From Lepidurus packardi (Eukaryota > Arthropoda > Branchiopoda > Notostraca > Triopsidae), in NCBI GenBank assembly GCA_023053545.1, contig JAKZAN010000007.1, positions 2,790,001-2,854,000 on the forward strand: a DNA stretch of 64,000 nucleotides, read 5' to 3'. This document shows, in pieces, positions 34,060-47,700 of the stretch. Below the pieces are notes generated by a model. The model was not told the origin of the DNA. It saw nothing but the letters and a program-made list of their open reading frames with translations, and ran no database searches. The position numbers and the translations under genes were made by a program. Numbering within the stretch: the first letter of the stretch is position 1; each line of letters begins with the position of its first letter.

Positions 34060-34675
34060 TGTTCCGGATCACTCCGGAATGGACGAACTTAACATTTGAT
34101 ACAATATACTGTCTGACCCGTGACTCAGTTAACCTAATTATTTGACTGAACGACCTACCCTTTGTTTATGACAGGCCATCGCTTGACCGTCGAACTGGTA
34201 TGCCTAGGTGGGAGCGGCTGCTGACCGTTCTCACGGAGGCTGGAACCAGAGGTCCAGCGATGGTCTATTATGTCGTAAAACTGGGCAGAAAATTGACTCT
34301 TTCGACTGACAGTTAGGCAAGGGGTACCCGTTGCATGGAACCCCTTGAGAAGATTTGTTACCTAAAGAACCTAACTGCAAACACATGTGCGAAAGCCATG
34401 TTTCGTATGAAACTAACAGACAAAGACTCTTGACTATTTAACGGACTGTCTGTTCCGGATTCAGGGAGTTGCCGTCCGACTCTAACACTAACAGTACGTT
34501 AGACGACGTAGCGACCGAATCTTCGTCTGCTTCCAACGTTAGACACCTTTGCCTCCTTTAATTGCTCAGTGACTTGTTTTATACCATTAAAATAGACAAT
34601 CGTTTTATTCCCTCGAAAACCCCGACTTTTGAATCTATAGTGTTACGTGTGAGAAACGTCGTTCGAGCCGTAACA
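34060..34675 (+). repeat. BEL/Pao LTR, plus orientation (616 bp)
   Basis: Starts TGTTCCGGATCACTCCGGAA (a terminal 7-bp inverted repeat TTCCGGA/TCCGGAA) and ends CCGTAACA. It differs at about four positions from the minus-oriented 616-bp LTRs at 37468 and 44062. A primer site and the start of gag follow in the same orientation before the sequence flips at 34791. Confidence 0.9.
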
Positions 34676-34683
34676 TTACTTTT

Positions 34684-34794
34684 TGGTGCCAAAACCCGGG
34701 AAAGAACGAAAGTACAATTTTACCATGGCTAAAGCGACACCCGTAGACCGTACCGTGCTGAGTGAGCGTGATCTGGACGATAGTGCACCGAATC
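34684..34794 (+). pseudogene. BEL/Pao primer site and gag stub (24 codons) ending at an inverted junction
   Basis: The primer site at 34684-34700 is the tRNA-Phe-type sequence seen in the other copies with one G-to-A change (TGGTGCCAAAACCCGGG). The gag ATG is at 34725 and the frame is cut at 34791-34794 (AATC), where the plus-strand gag joins minus-strand pol sequence. AATC occurs at the same place in both parents, so the join has 4 bp of microhomology. Confidence 0.85.
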
Positions 34795-37418
34795 CCTAAA
34801 GACTCAATTTCCCAAAATTTCTTAACCATGGAATGCAGAGTGTCGTCCGTGTGTGACTCCTCTGACAGGTTAACATGGCCACACACGGGTGGAGCTTTGC
34901 TGGAAGCCGAGCTCCCGAAGTCGGCTGGAAGGCGCCCGACGACACACCAACCGAAGGGAGTATGAATAGCCTTCGGAGCATTCGTGTCTCTGGGTGGTTT
35001 TCGGACTTCCGATATGTCGTGAGCATCCACGGCGTCCATGCCTAACGGAACAGTGACTTCTCCAGAATCGATAGAGGATAAGTCCAGGTTCTCCAGGTGT
35101 TTCCACGTGCGTTTCAGCCTGGGCCATTCCAGAGCCCTGCGACTCACGTTGAGTCGAGGTACGGTATAGGCATCGGTTACCTTCAGCCGAAAGTCTCCGG
35201 AGCGGGAAGAAACCTTAAAGTTTACTCGACGAGTCGCCACTTGGGGGTCGGAACCGTGAAAGGTTCCCAAACGAACGACTTGCTTCGGACCTTCGAGTTT
35301 TAATAAGGCTGCAATATCGTCCCTAACGAGGGAGGCTTCACTGCCATTATCGAGCAGGGCATACGTCTGGTAGGTGATGCCGTTCGCAGACAGGCACACC
35401 GGTACGACGGATAACAGCACGATATCATCGTGTTTCGGGGTCGTCATTGCATTTACGTGGTAGTTTGTAGTATCTCCTGCAGCTACCGGCAAGGATGGCT
35501 TAGCACCAGTGTGGCTGCCCTTTATATCGTAGGCTTTGGGTACTCCATGGAGAAGGGGATGGTGCATCCTCTTGCATCCGCCTATGCTGCATTCTTTGCC
35601 GACTTGGCAGTCCCGGCTAAGGTGGCCGCGCTCGAGGCAGCGAAAGCAGCATCCCTTATCTCTGGTCAATGAGATCCTTTCCAGGGGAGAGAGGCTCCGG
35701 AACCTGTCACAAATTTCCAGAGGGTGGGACTGGTGGCAGGCAGGGCACTCCTTACCCCTAATCGGTGCAGGTTGGTCTCCGGCTGTAGCGAAGACTCCCT
35801 TGCGGTTCGAGGGGTTCCGGTCCTTCCCCTGGTTATACGGTTTTTCGGTTTTCTTGCAATCTTTTTTCTGACCTGCCTCCTTAACGGGTTCGATGGGCCT
35901 CACCAGGGCCTCGCTCATGACCATATCTTCGATCCAGGAATCCAGGTCAATTAGGGTAGGAGGACGTGGCATTAAGGAAAAAACGCGACGTCCCCATTTA
36001 TTGCGGAGTCGGAGCGGGAATTTTTGGACAACTTGATAAAGTGCGGTGGAGGATAAGACCTCCCGGCCAATACCCGTATGTACCAAGGTAGATACCACTC
36101 CATGCAATTTCAACGAAAAATCTTCCAACGATTCAAAATCGTCGTTCTTCAAGACAGGCAAATCCAACAAGTTCTGAATATAAGCCTGGGTCAGAAGCTG
36201 CGGGTTGCCATATCTCCTCTTCAGTTCTTCCAAGGCCTTTGGATATAGCACGGGGCTATGCAAAGTTTGCGCTATGCTGTCGCGGATCTTTGGGGCCAAC
36301 AGCTCGCGCAATATTGCTATTCGTTGTGCATCACTCGGGACGAGGTCATGCACCAGGCTCTTGAAAGTCGCACTGAAGAGGGGCCACTTGGTGGGATTTC
36401 CATCAAATGGCTGAATGTCGATCTTAGGCAGCAAGCCGGTTGCCCAAGGAGTAGCCGCTTGGTTTACTGAAACTGCTGGGGAGCCGGGTTTCAGTCTCGC
36501 AATCCACGAGTCCGGTGACGCCTCGGACGCTTCAACCGTAATAGTAGCGTTGGGGACAGGCGGCGGTTCAAAGGATCGCACCGATGGGCTATCCTGGGCT
36601 GCGTTAAGAGCATGATCGACCGGGGAACTCGGAACGGGCGGGGCGATTGTCGGGCGTCTACTCGCGTTACTCATGGTCGTTGACGTTGGCACGGAGTTAC
36701 CTATAGTTGCACGGGTCGGATCTCCGGTACGAGTAAGTCCAACGGTGGACTTAATCGTCATGAAATCTTCATCTATAGCTTGCTCCTCGTCAACTTCCTC
36801 TCGTAATAACTCCTCTTGTAGACGCTGACGTTCCAACAATGCTTCGAGGCTCCTTTGAGCCCTTTCGGCGTCGATCTGCTCTCTCTGCTGCTCTAATGCT
36901 CGCAAAATGCGAGACTCTTCGGCACGCTTTTCCTTTTCTTGTCTCGCTATTATCACTTGAAGTTCGGTTTCCCGTCGTTGCTTCTCAGCTACACGAAGCT
37001 GCGCTCTCGTGGTAGAGGAGGCCGAGGAAAATGCCTCCTTCGATGAAGCAACTGACGAAGTCGTGGATCGGGAATTTAAATGTTCATTTATATCGGCGAA
37101 ACACTTAAGCGTGACTTGGTCCACTTCACTCAACCACTGATGCTCAGTCAGGTCATCAGCGGTGGCACCTTTAGCTTCCACATAATTGTTATGATGTTCA
37201 AGGCACGCGGCAGCAACCTCCGTGAGCATGGAACGGAAAACGCGTAATTCTGACTTACTTCCGCGTTCGGAAATATGTCTCGCTATCTTGTTTGCGAAAG
37301 CAGTATGCTGCTGCTTTGCGTTGGTTCGTAACTGTTTTAGTGCATTTAGATTCGGTGCACTATCGTCCAGATCACGCTCACTCAGCACGGTACGGTCTAC
37401 GGGTGTCGCTTTAGCCAT
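34791..37418 (-). pseudogene. BEL/Pao copy 1: gag-pol N-terminal part, truncated before RT
   Basis: Minus strand, ATG at 37418. Contains the gag region with a long charged coiled coil (about residues 150-235, rich in Glu/Arg/Gln), the Cys/His-rich nucleic-acid-binding region (CPACH, CCFRCLERGHLSRDC) and the aspartic protease motif LLDNGSEASL. It is cut at 34794, upstream of the RT, by the inverted junction; beyond it the frame runs on in unrelated antisense gag/LTR sequence. It cannot make RT or integrase. Confidence 0.9.
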
Positions 37419-37467
37419 GGTAAAATTGTACTTTCGTTCTTTCCCGGGTTTCGGCACCAAAAAGTAA

Positions 37468-38083
37468 TGTTACGGCTCGAACGACATTTCTCACACGTAA
37501 CACTATAGATTCAAAAGTCGGGGTTTTCGAGGGAATAAAACGATTGTCTATTTTAATGGTATAAAACAAGTCACTGAGCAATTAAAGGAGGCAAAGGTGT
37601 CTAACGTTGGAAGCAGACGAAGATTCGGTCGCTACGTCGTCTAACGTACGGTTAGTGTTAGAGTCGGACGGCAACTACCTGAATCCGGAACAGACAGTCA
37701 GTTAAATAGTCAAGAGTCTTTGTCTGTTAGTTTCATACGAAACATGGCTTTCGCACATGTGTTTGCAGTTAGGTTCTTTAGGTAACAAATCTTCTCAAGG
37801 GGTTCCATGCAACGGGTACCCCTTGCCTAACTGTCAGTCGAAAGAGTCAATTTTCTGCCCAGTTTTACGACATAATAGACCATCGCTGGACCTCTGGTTC
37901 CAGCCTCCGTGAGAACGGTCAGCAGCCGCTCCCACCTAGGCATACCAGTTCGACGGTCAAGCGATGGCCTGTCATAAACAAAGGGTAGGTCGTTCAGTCA
38001 AATAATTAGGTTAACTGAGTCACGGGTCAGACAGTATATTGTATCAAATGTTAAGTTCGTCCATTCCGGAGTGATCCGGAACA
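37468..38083 (-). repeat. BEL/Pao LTR shared by copies 1 and 2
   Basis: 616 bp, minus orientation. It is at once the 5' LTR of copy 1 and the 3' LTR of copy 2. The tRNA-Phe-type primer site (37442-37458) lies on the copy 1 side. On the copy 2 side are the purine-rich tract and an 18-bp palindrome GTTTCCTGGCCAGGAAAC (38095-38112). Confidence 0.92.
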
Positions 38084-38115
38084 TCGCCGGCCCTGTTTCC
38101 TGGCCAGGAAACACC

Positions 38116-41100
38116 TTACTCCTTGGTCTCTTCCAGCAGACAAAGTTTCACAGTGGGGCGCGTGTATTCCCCACTTGCTGTCTTGACTATTGCAGCTCTA
38201 GTCTGACCATCCGGACCGGGCAGCGGTTTGACGATGCGGCCAAGCGGCCAGTGACCACGAGGCGATTGGTGGTCGACGATAAGGACGAGATCTCCTTCTT
38301 TGAGGTTGCGTTTAGGAGCCAACCATTTCCTGCGCTCTATTAGGGCCGGCACGTACTCACGAAGCCACCGTTTCCAGAAACGGTTTGCCAGGGCTTGAGT
38401 AGCTCGCCAGCGTTTTCGTGAGCTTATTTCATCTTCACGAAAGATGTCGGGCGGAAGGTTAAGGTTGGATCTTCCCATCAGGAAATGGTTTGGAGTCAGA
38501 GGTTCGGGGTCAGTGTGATCGACACTGACGTGTGTCAGTGGACGGCCGTTGATTAAGGACTCCGCTTCGGCGAAAACTGTAACAAGTAATTCGTCCGTTA
38601 CAACTTGACCCTTCAGGGTCATGTTCAAAGCCCTTTTTGCAGACCGGACCATTCTCTCCCATACACCGCCAAAGTGTGGGGAAGCCGGTGGCGAAAAGTG
38701 CCATTCGATGCCCTTCTGGGCCATACAATCGGTAATGTTATCCTGGTTCCACCTTCTCAAGGCTTCTCGTAACTCCTTCTCTCCAGCAGCAAGGTTGGTC
38801 CCATTGTCACTGAAACATGTCGTAGGGCACCCTCGGCGGCTGACAAAACGGCGGAAAGCCAGGAGGAAGGAGTCGGTATCCAAAGAGTGGGCCACCTCTA
38901 AATGGATAGCTCGGGTGGTGAGACAGGTGAACAGGCAGCCATATCGTTTATGGGTTCTGCGGTGAATTACCACAAACATTGGGCCAAAGAAGTCCACTCC
39001 CGTATGCGTAAATGGCGGCTTGTAGGCTTCAAGTCGCTGTCGTGGCAACGGTGCCATCATAGGGGCTTGTGGCATGGCCTTAAATCGAATGCAGAAAGGA
39101 CAGTGGCGGATGAACCTACGGATTGTGGCCCGTCCGCGAAGTATCCAGTATTTACTGCGGACTTCAGCGAATGTACGGTCCGTTGACTCGTGTAACACGT
39201 GCTCGTGTGCGTCCCCAATCAGCAGTCTAGCTAGGTGGGAGTCTGGATCGAGGATTAACGGATGCTTAGTTTCTCGATCCAAATCTGCGTGTTCCAAGCG
39301 TCCTCCTACTCGCAGAAGTCCTTCTTCGTCCAGGTAGGGAGTTAACTTCAGAAGACGAGAGTTGTTGGGAAGTTTGTCCGACTTCCTCAGGGCCACTATT
39401 TCTTCACGGAAAGTTTCTTGTTGAGCGATTCGAAGGAGTAGGGCAAGGGACTTCCTTAGTTCGTGTGCCGATAAAGGACCGCCACTTCTCTCGTCGGGTT
39501 TTGCTCGTGCGTTGTTGGTAAAACGCATCATGTAAGTTAATATCCTCTTTGGACGACAAAGTCGGGAAGCGTTCATCATTAACGTGATGATGCGGTTATC
39601 CTCCTTCGCAACATGGCCAGCCCATTTGCTAGGAAGGACTTCGGGGTCCGGCATAGAGCAATCCGGGGTACCTTCCCACTTGGGCCAGTGCGGCCTGGGC
39701 CCGGTAAGAAAGTCAGGGCCATTGAACCACCGATGCTGCAGGGTAAGCTGAGAAGCGGGCACACCTCTGCTGGCATCATCAGCCGGATTTAGCCGTCCGG
39801 GGACATGGTTCCATTGCTCTGCTCGCGAGATTTCCAGTATCTCGCCGACCCGGTTTGCGACGAACGTAGTAAACCGACAGGTCTTTGAGTTGATCCATTT
39901 TAAAACCGTCGTGGAATCTGTCCAGAATACGGTCTCCTGCAACGTCAATCGCAGCTCGGTGGTGATGGCTTGTGCCAGCCTAGCACCGACCACGGCTCCT
40001 AGCAATTCAAGGCGTGGTATGGTCAGCTGACGTAGCGGAGCTACACGTGCCTTAGCCATTACAAAGGCCACGTCGACAGCCCCATTGTCGTACTCAAGGC
40101 GTATATAAGCCACCGCGCCATATCCCGTTTCGGAGGCGTCGCAGAACACGTGAAGCTGCACGGAGCGCGGTAAACCAGCGGTTTTAAAGCAGCGTGGAAT
40201 AGCGAGGTTTTCGATGTACGAAAGTTCGCACAACCAGGATCTCCACGGTTCTAGTAGACAGCCGGCAAGGGCTCATCCCAATCCTGGTGGGTCCTCCACA
40301 CTTCTTGTAGGAGGGTTTTTGCAGTCAAGACGACTGGAGCTAGGAATCCCAGTGGATCGAATAGACTGGCTACCGTGCTCAGCACTTCTCTTTTCGTACG
40401 GGGCTCGTCTCGAACATTTACCTTGAACGAGAAGGCATCGGTTTCTGAATTCCATAAAATTCCAAGAGTTCTCTCCACCGGCAAATCATCGAGATCCACA
40501 TTCATCCTGGGATCAAGGCGTTCGGTTGGTGGTAGGGAGTTCAGAATTCTTCGCGAGGAGGAAAGCCATTTCGTTAAACGAAAACCGCCTCGGGCGAGCA
40601 ATGTGGTAAGCCCCCTGCAGGTCTCGAGGGCTTCCTTCTCCGTTTCCACGGAATCCAAATAATTGTCGACGTAGAACTGTCGCTCAATCTTGGTTTGAAG
40701 TTCGGGGGATTCTGTAGCGAAGTCTCTTGCTACTTGGCGAAGTGCATAGTTGCACACGGTTGGCGAAGAGATGGCTCCAAATATTTGCACCCGCATTTGA
40801 TACGTAGCAGGGGCCTCGTTGCTATTCGGTGCCCTCCACAAGAATCGAAGTGCCGGTTGATCATCCGGACGTACAAGAACTTGATGGAACATTTTCTCGA
40901 TGTCCGATGAGACAGCAACCGGATTTTCGCGGAAGCGGATCAGAAGTCCAACGAGGCTGATCAGTAAATCGGGTCCTTGAAGAAGGCAATCATTCAGGGA
41001 CGTACCATGATGTCGGGCGGACGCATCGAAAACTACTCGTACCTTCGCAGGCCTATTCAGGTTCGTGACTCCGTGGTGTGGGAGATACCACGTCCTTCCA

Positions 41101-44012
41101 CGGGGTCCGTCGAGTTCTGTGTAACTGAGCTTTTCTGCGTGTCCCAGCTGTACATACTCGTTAATTATGGCTTCGTAGTTTCGGGCATATTCGGGTTTGT
41201 ATCGGAAACGTCGTTCAAGGCTAAACAATCGACGGAGAGCGGCGTCCCGATTATTCGGTAGCGAAACCTCATTTGACTTCCATGGAAGACCCACTTCGTA
41301 TCGGACGCCGTTATGCCGGATCGTGGAGCCTATGGAATTTAGCGCTAGGGCATGATCAGGTCGCTGAAGTTGTGGAGTAGCCTTAATCCCTAAAGACTCA
41401 ATTTCCCAAAATTTCTTAACCATGGAATGCAGAGTGTCGTCCGTGTGTGACTCCTCTGACAGGTTAACATGGCCACACACGGGTGGAGCTTTGCTGGAAG
41501 CCGAGCTCCCGAAGTCGGCTGGAAGGCGCCCGACGACACACCAACCGAAGGGAGTATGAATAGCCTTCGGAGCATTCGTGTCTCTGGGTGGTTTTCGGAC
41601 TTCCGATATGTCGTGAGCATCCACGGCGTCCATGCCTAACAAAACAGTGACTTCTCCAGAATCGATAGAGGATAAGTCCAGGTTCTCCAGGTGTTTCCAC
41701 GTGCGTTTCAGCCTGGGCCATTCCAGAGCCCTGCGACTCACGTTGAGTCGAGGTACGGTATAGGCATCGGTTACCTTCAGCCTAAAGTCTCCGGAGCGGG
41801 AAGAAACCATAAAGTTTACTCGACGAGTCGCCACTTGGGGGTCGGAACCGTGAAAGGTTCCCAAACGAACGACTTGCTTCGGACCTTCGAGTTTTAATAA
41901 GGCTGCAATATCGTCCCTAACGAGGGAGGCTTCACTGCCATTATCGAGCAGGGCATACGTCTCGCAGGTGATGCCGTTCGCAGACAGGCGCACCGGTACG
42001 ACGGATAACAGCACGATATCATCGTGTTTCGGGGTCGTCATTGCATTTACGTGGTAGTTTGTAGTATCTCCTGCAGCTACCGGCAAGGATGGCTTAGCAC
42101 CAGTGTGGCTGCCCTTTATATCGTAGGCTTTGGGGGCTCCATGGAGAAGGGGATGGTGCATCCTCTTGCATCCGCCTATGCTGCATTCTTTGCCGACTTG
42201 GCAGTCCCGGCTAAGGTGGCCGCGCTCGAGGCAGCGAAAGCAGCATCCCTTACCTCTGGTCAATGAGATCCTTTCCAGGGGAGAGAGGCTCCGGAACCTG
42301 TCACAAATTTCCAGAGGGTGGGACTGGTGGCAGGCAGGGCACTCCTTACCCCTAATCGGTGCAGGTTGGTCTCCGGCTGTAGCGAAGACTCCCTTGCGGT
42401 TCGAGGGGTTCCGGTCCTTCCCCTGGTTATACGGTTTTTCGGTTTTCTTGCAATCTTTTTTCTGACCTGCCTCCTTAACGGGTTCGATGGGCCTCACCAG
42501 GGCCTCGCTCATGACCATATCTTCGATCCAGAAATCCAGGTCAATTAGGGTAGGAGGACGTGGCATTAAGGAAAAAACGCGACGTCCCCATTTATTGCGG
42601 AGTCGGAGCGGGAATTTTTGGACAACTTGATATAGTGCGGTGGAAGATAAGACCTCCCGGCCAATACCCGTATGTACCAAGGTAGATACCACTCCATGCA
42701 ATTTCAACGAAAAATCTTCCAACGATTCAAAATCGTCGTTCTTCAAGACAGGCAAATCCAACAAGTTCTGAATATAAGCCTGGGTCAGAAGCTGCGGGTT
42801 GCCATATCTCCTCTTCAGTTCTTCCAAGGCCTTTGGATATAGCACGGGGCTATGCAAAGTTTGCGCTATGCTGTCGCGGATCTTTGGGGCCAACAGCTCG
42901 CGCAATATTGCTATTCGTTGTGCATCACTCGGGACGAGGTCATGCACCAGGCTCTTGAAAGTCGCACTGAAGAGGGGCCACTTGGTGGGATTTCCATCAA
43001 ATGGCTGAATGTCGATCTTAGGCAGCAAGCCGGTTGCCCAAGGAGTAGCCGCTTGGTTTACTGAAACTGCTGGGGAGCCGGGTTTCAGTCTCGCAATCCA
43101 CGAGTCCGGTGACGCCTCGGACGCTTCAACCGTAATAGTAGCGTTGGGGACAGGCGGCGGTTCAAAGGATCGCACCGATGGGCTATCCTGGGCTGCGTTA
43201 AGAGCATGATCGACCGGGGAACTCGGAACGGGCGGGGCGATTGTCGGGCGTCTACTCGCGTTACTCATGGTCGTTGACGTTGGCACGGAGTTACCTATAG
43301 TTGCACGGGTCGGATCTCCGGTACGAGTAAGTCCAACGGTGGACTTAATCGTCATGAAATCTTCATCTATAGCTTGCTCCTCGTCAACTTCCTCTCGTAA
43401 TAACTCCTCTTGTAGACGCTGACGTTCCAACAATGCTTCGAGGCTCCTTTGAGCCCTTTCGGCGTCGATCTGCTCTCTCTGCTGCTCTAATGCTCGCAAA
43501 ATGCGAGACTCTTCGGCACGCTTTTCCTTTTCTTGTCTCGCTATTATCACTTGAAGTTCGGTTTCCCGTCGTTGCTTCTCAGCTACACGAAGCTGCGCTC
43601 TCGTGGTAGAGGAGGCCGAGGAAAATGCCTCCTTCGATGAAGCAACTGACGAAGTCGTGGATCGGGAATTTAAATGTTCATTTATATCGGCGAAACACTT
43701 AAGCGTGACTTGGTCCACTTCACTCAACCACTGATGCTCAGTCAGGTCATCAGCGGTGGCACCTTTAGCTTCCACATAATTGTTATGATGTTCAAGGCAC
43801 GCGGCAGCAACCTCCGTGAGCATGGAACGGAAAACGCGTAATTCTGACTTACTTCCGCGTTCGGAAATATGTCTCGCTATCTTGTTTGCGAAAGCAGTAT
43901 GCTGCTGCTTTGCGTTGGTTCGTAACTGTTTTAGTGCATTTAGATTCGGTGCACTATCGTCCAGATCACGCTCACTCAGCACGGTACGGTCTACGGGTGT
44001 CGCTTTAGCCAT
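38116..44012 (-). pseudogene. BEL/Pao copy 2: full-length gag-pol with one frame break
   Basis: Minus strand, ATG at 44012-44010, about 1,966 codons. Gag coiled coil; zinc-binding region about residues 557-625; protease DNGS about 687; RT about 980-1130 with FDASA, SSDIEKMFHQV and a catalytic box reading YVDN; RNase H with FCDASETGYGA and WTDSTTV. Then an HCPFC-type integrase zinc module, DDE integrase motifs GVDFFGP, FSDNGTN and GVWERM, and a C-terminal DUF5641-like domain (about 1860-1960). The single break lies between RT and RNase H (about 40,251-40,265), where this copy is one base shorter than copies 3 and 5. The plus-oriented copies 4 and 6 follow the same architecture; copy 4 has the same break. 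Confidence 0.93.
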
Positions 44013-44061
44013 GGTAAAATTGTACTTTCGTTCTTTCCCGGGTTTCGGCACCAAAAAGTAA

Positions 44062-44677
44062 TGTTACGGCTCGAACGACATTTCTCACACGTAACACTAT
44101 AGATTCAAAAGTCGGGGTTTTCGAGGGAATAAAACGATTGTCTATTTTAATGGTATAAAACAAGTCACTGAGCAATTAAAGGAGGCAAAGGTGTCTAACG
44201 TTGGAAGCAGACGAAGATTCGGTCGCTACGTCGTCTAACGTACGGTTAGTGTTAGAGTCGGACGGCAACTACCTGAATCCGGAACAGACAGTCAGTTAAA
44301 TAGTCAAGAGTCTTTGTCTGTTAGTTTCATACGAAACATGGCTTTCGCACATGTGTTTGCAGTTAGGTTCTTTAGGTAACAAATCTTCTCAAGGGGTTCC
44401 ATGCAACGGGTACCCCTTGCCTAACTGTCAGTCGAAAGAGTCAATTTTCTGCCCAGTTTTACGACATAATAGACCATCGCTGGACCTCTGGTTCCAGCCT
44501 CCGTGAGAACGGTCAGCAGCCGCTCCCACCTAGGCATACCAGTTCGACGGTCAAGCGATGGCCTGTCATAAACAAAGGGTAGGTCGTTCAGTCAAATAAT
44601 TAGGTTAACTGAGTCACGGGTCAGACAGTATATTGTATCAAATGTTAAGTTCGTCCATTCCGGAGTGATCCGGAACA
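44062..44677 (-). repeat. BEL/Pao LTR shared by copies 2 and 3
   Basis: 616 bp, minus orientation, apparently identical to the LTR at 37468-38083, exactly 6,594 bp away. It serves as the 5' LTR of copy 2 and the 3' LTR of copy 3. The primer site is at 44036-44052 and the 18-bp palindrome at 44689-44706. Confidence 0.92.
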
Positions 44678-44709
44678 TCGCCGGCCCTGTTTCCTGGCCA
44701 GGAAACACC

Positions 44710-47700
44710 TTACTCCTTGGTCTCTTCCAGCAGACAAAGTTTCACAGTGGGGCGCGTGTATTCCCCACTTGCTGTCTTGACTATTGCAGCTCTAGTCTGA
44801 CCATCCGGACCGGGCAGCGGTTTGACGATGCGGCCAAGCGGCCAGTGACCACGAGGCGATTGGTGGTCGACGATAAGGACGAGATCTCCTTCTTTGAGGT
44901 TGCGTTTAGGAGCCAACCATTTCCTGCGCTCTATTAGGGCCGGCACGTACTCACGAAGCCACCGTTTCCAGAAACGGTTTGCCAGGGCTTGAGTAGCTCG
45001 CCAGCGTTTTCGTGAGCTTATTTCATCTTCACGAAAGATGTCGGGCGGAAGGTTAAGGTTGGATCTTCCCATCAGGAAATGGTTTGGAGTCAGAGGTTCG
45101 GGGTCAGTGTGATCGACACTGACGTGTGTCAGTGGACGGCCGTTGATTAAGGACTCCGCTTCGGCGAAAACTGTAACAAGTAATTCGTCCGTTACAACTT
45201 GACCCTTCAGGGTCATGTTCAAAGCCCTTTTTGCAGACCGGACCATTCTCTCCCATACACCGCCAAAGTGTGGGGAAGCCGGTGGCGAAAAGTGCCATTC
45301 GATGCCCTTCTGGGCCATACAATCGGTAATGTTATCCTGGTTCCACCTTCTCAAGGCTTCTCGTAACTCCTTCTCTCCAGCAGCAAGGTTGGTCCCATTG
45401 TCACTGAAACATGTCGTAGGGCACCCTCGGCGGCTGACAAAACGGCGGAAAGCCAGGAGGAAGGAGTCGGTATCCAAAGAGTGGGCCACCTCTAAATGGA
45501 TAGCTCGGGTGGTGAGACAGGTGAACAGGCAGCCATATCGTTTATGGGTTCTGCGGTGAATTACCACAAACATTGGGCCAAAGAAGTCCACTCCCGTATG
45601 CGTAAATGGCGGCTTGTAGGCTTCAAGTCGCTGTCGTGGCAACGGTGCCATCATAGGGGCTTGTGGCATGGCCTTAAATCGAATGCAGAAAGGACAGTGG
45701 CGGATGAACCTACGGATTGTGGCCCGTCCGCGAAGTATCCAGTATTTACTGCGGACTTCAGCGAATGTACGGTCCGTTGACTCGTGTAACACGTGCTCGT
45801 GTGCGTCCCCAATCAGCAGTCTAGCTAGGTGGGAGTCTGGATCGAGGATTAACGGATGCTTAGTTTCTCGATCCAAATCTGCGTGTTCCAAGCGTCCTCC
45901 TACTCGCAGAAGTCCTTCTTCGTCCAGGTAGGGAGTTAACTTCAGAAGACGAGAGTTGTTGGGAAGTTTGTCCGACTTCCTCAGGGCCACTATTTCTTCA
46001 CGGAAAGTTTCTTGTTGAGCGATTCGAAGGAGTAGGGCAAGGGACTTCCTTAGTTCGTGTGCCGATAAAGGACCGCCACTTCTCTCGTCGGGTTTTGCTC
46101 GTGCGTTGTTGGTAAAACGCATCATGTAAGTTAATATCCTCTTTGGACGACAAAGTCGGGAAGCGTTCATCATTAACGTGATGATGCGGTTATCCTCCTT
46201 CGCAACATGGCCAGCCCATTTGCTAGGAAGGACTTCGGGGTCCGGCATAGAGCAATCCGGGGTACCTTCCCACTTGGGCCAGTGCGGCCTGGGCCCGGTA
46301 AGAAAGTCAGGGCCATTGAACCACCGATGCTGCAGGGTAAGCTGAGAAGCGGGCACACCTCTGCTGGCATCATCAGCCGGATTTAGCCGTCCGGGGACAT
46401 GGTTCCATTGCTCTGCTCGCGAGATTTCCAGTATCTCGCCGACCCGGTTTGCGACGAACGTAGTAAACCGACAGGTCTTTGAGTTGATCCATTTTAAAAC
46501 CGTCGTGGAATCTGTCCAGAATACGGTCTCCTGCAACGTCAATCGCAGCTCGGTGGTGATGGCTTGTGCCAGCCTAGCACCGACCACGGCTCCTAGCAAT
46601 TCAAGGCGTGGTATGGTCAGCTGACGTAGCGGAGCTACACGTGCCTTAGCCATTACAAAGGCCACGTCGACAGCCCCATTGTCGTACTCAAGGCGTATAT
46701 AAGCCACCGCGCCATATCCCGTTTCGGAGGCGTCGCAGAACACGTGAAGCTGCACGGAGCGCGGTAAACCAGCGGTTTTAAAGCAGCGTGGAATAGCGAG
46801 GTTTTCGATGTACGAAAGTTCGCACAACCAGGATCTCCACGGTTCTAGTAGACAGCCTGGCAAGGCCTCATCCCAATCCTGGTGGGTCCTCCACACTTCT
46901 TGTAGGAGGGTTTTTGCAGTCAAGACGACTGGAGCTAGGAATCCCAGTGGATCGAATAGACTGGCTACCGTGCTCAGCACTTCTCTTTTCGTACGGGGCT
47001 CGTCTCGAACATTTACCTTGAACGAGAAGGCATCGGTTTCTGAATTCCATAAAATTCCAAGAGTTCTCTCCACCGGCAAATCATCGAGATCCACATTCAT
47101 CCTGGGATCAAGGCGTTCGGTTGGTGGTAGGGAGTTCAGAATTCTTCGCGAGGAGGAAAGCCATTTCGTTAAACGAAAACCGCCTCGGGCGAGCAATGTG
47201 GTAAGCCCCCTGCAGGTCTCGAGGGCTTCCTTCTCCGTTTCCACGGAATCCAAATAATTGTCGACGTAGAACTGTCGCTCAATCTTGGTTTGAAGTTCGG
47301 GGGATTCTGTAGCGAAGTCTCTTGCTACTTGGCGAAGTGCATAGTTGCACACGGTTGGCGAAGAGATGGCTCCAAATATTTGCACCCGCATTTGATACGT
47401 AGCAGGGGCCTCGTTGCTATTCGGTGCCCTCCACAAGAATCGAAGTGCCGGTTGATCATCCGGACGTACCAGAACTTGATGGAACATTTTCTCGATGTCC
47501 GATGAGACAGCAACCGGATTTTCGCGGAAGCGGATCAGAAGTCCAACGAGGCTGATCAGTAAATCGGGTCCTTGAAGAAGGCAATCATTCAGGGACGTAC
47601 CATGATGTCGGGCGGACGCATCGAAAACTACTCGTACCTTCGCAGGCCTATTCGGGTTCGTGACTCCGTGGTGTGGGAGATACCACGTCCTTCCACGGGG

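Noticed and set aside
34635-34790. C-terminal extension of BEL/Pao copy 1 as a novel fusion domain
   Set aside because: The extra residues are antisense gag, primer-site and LTR sequence read through the inverted junction.
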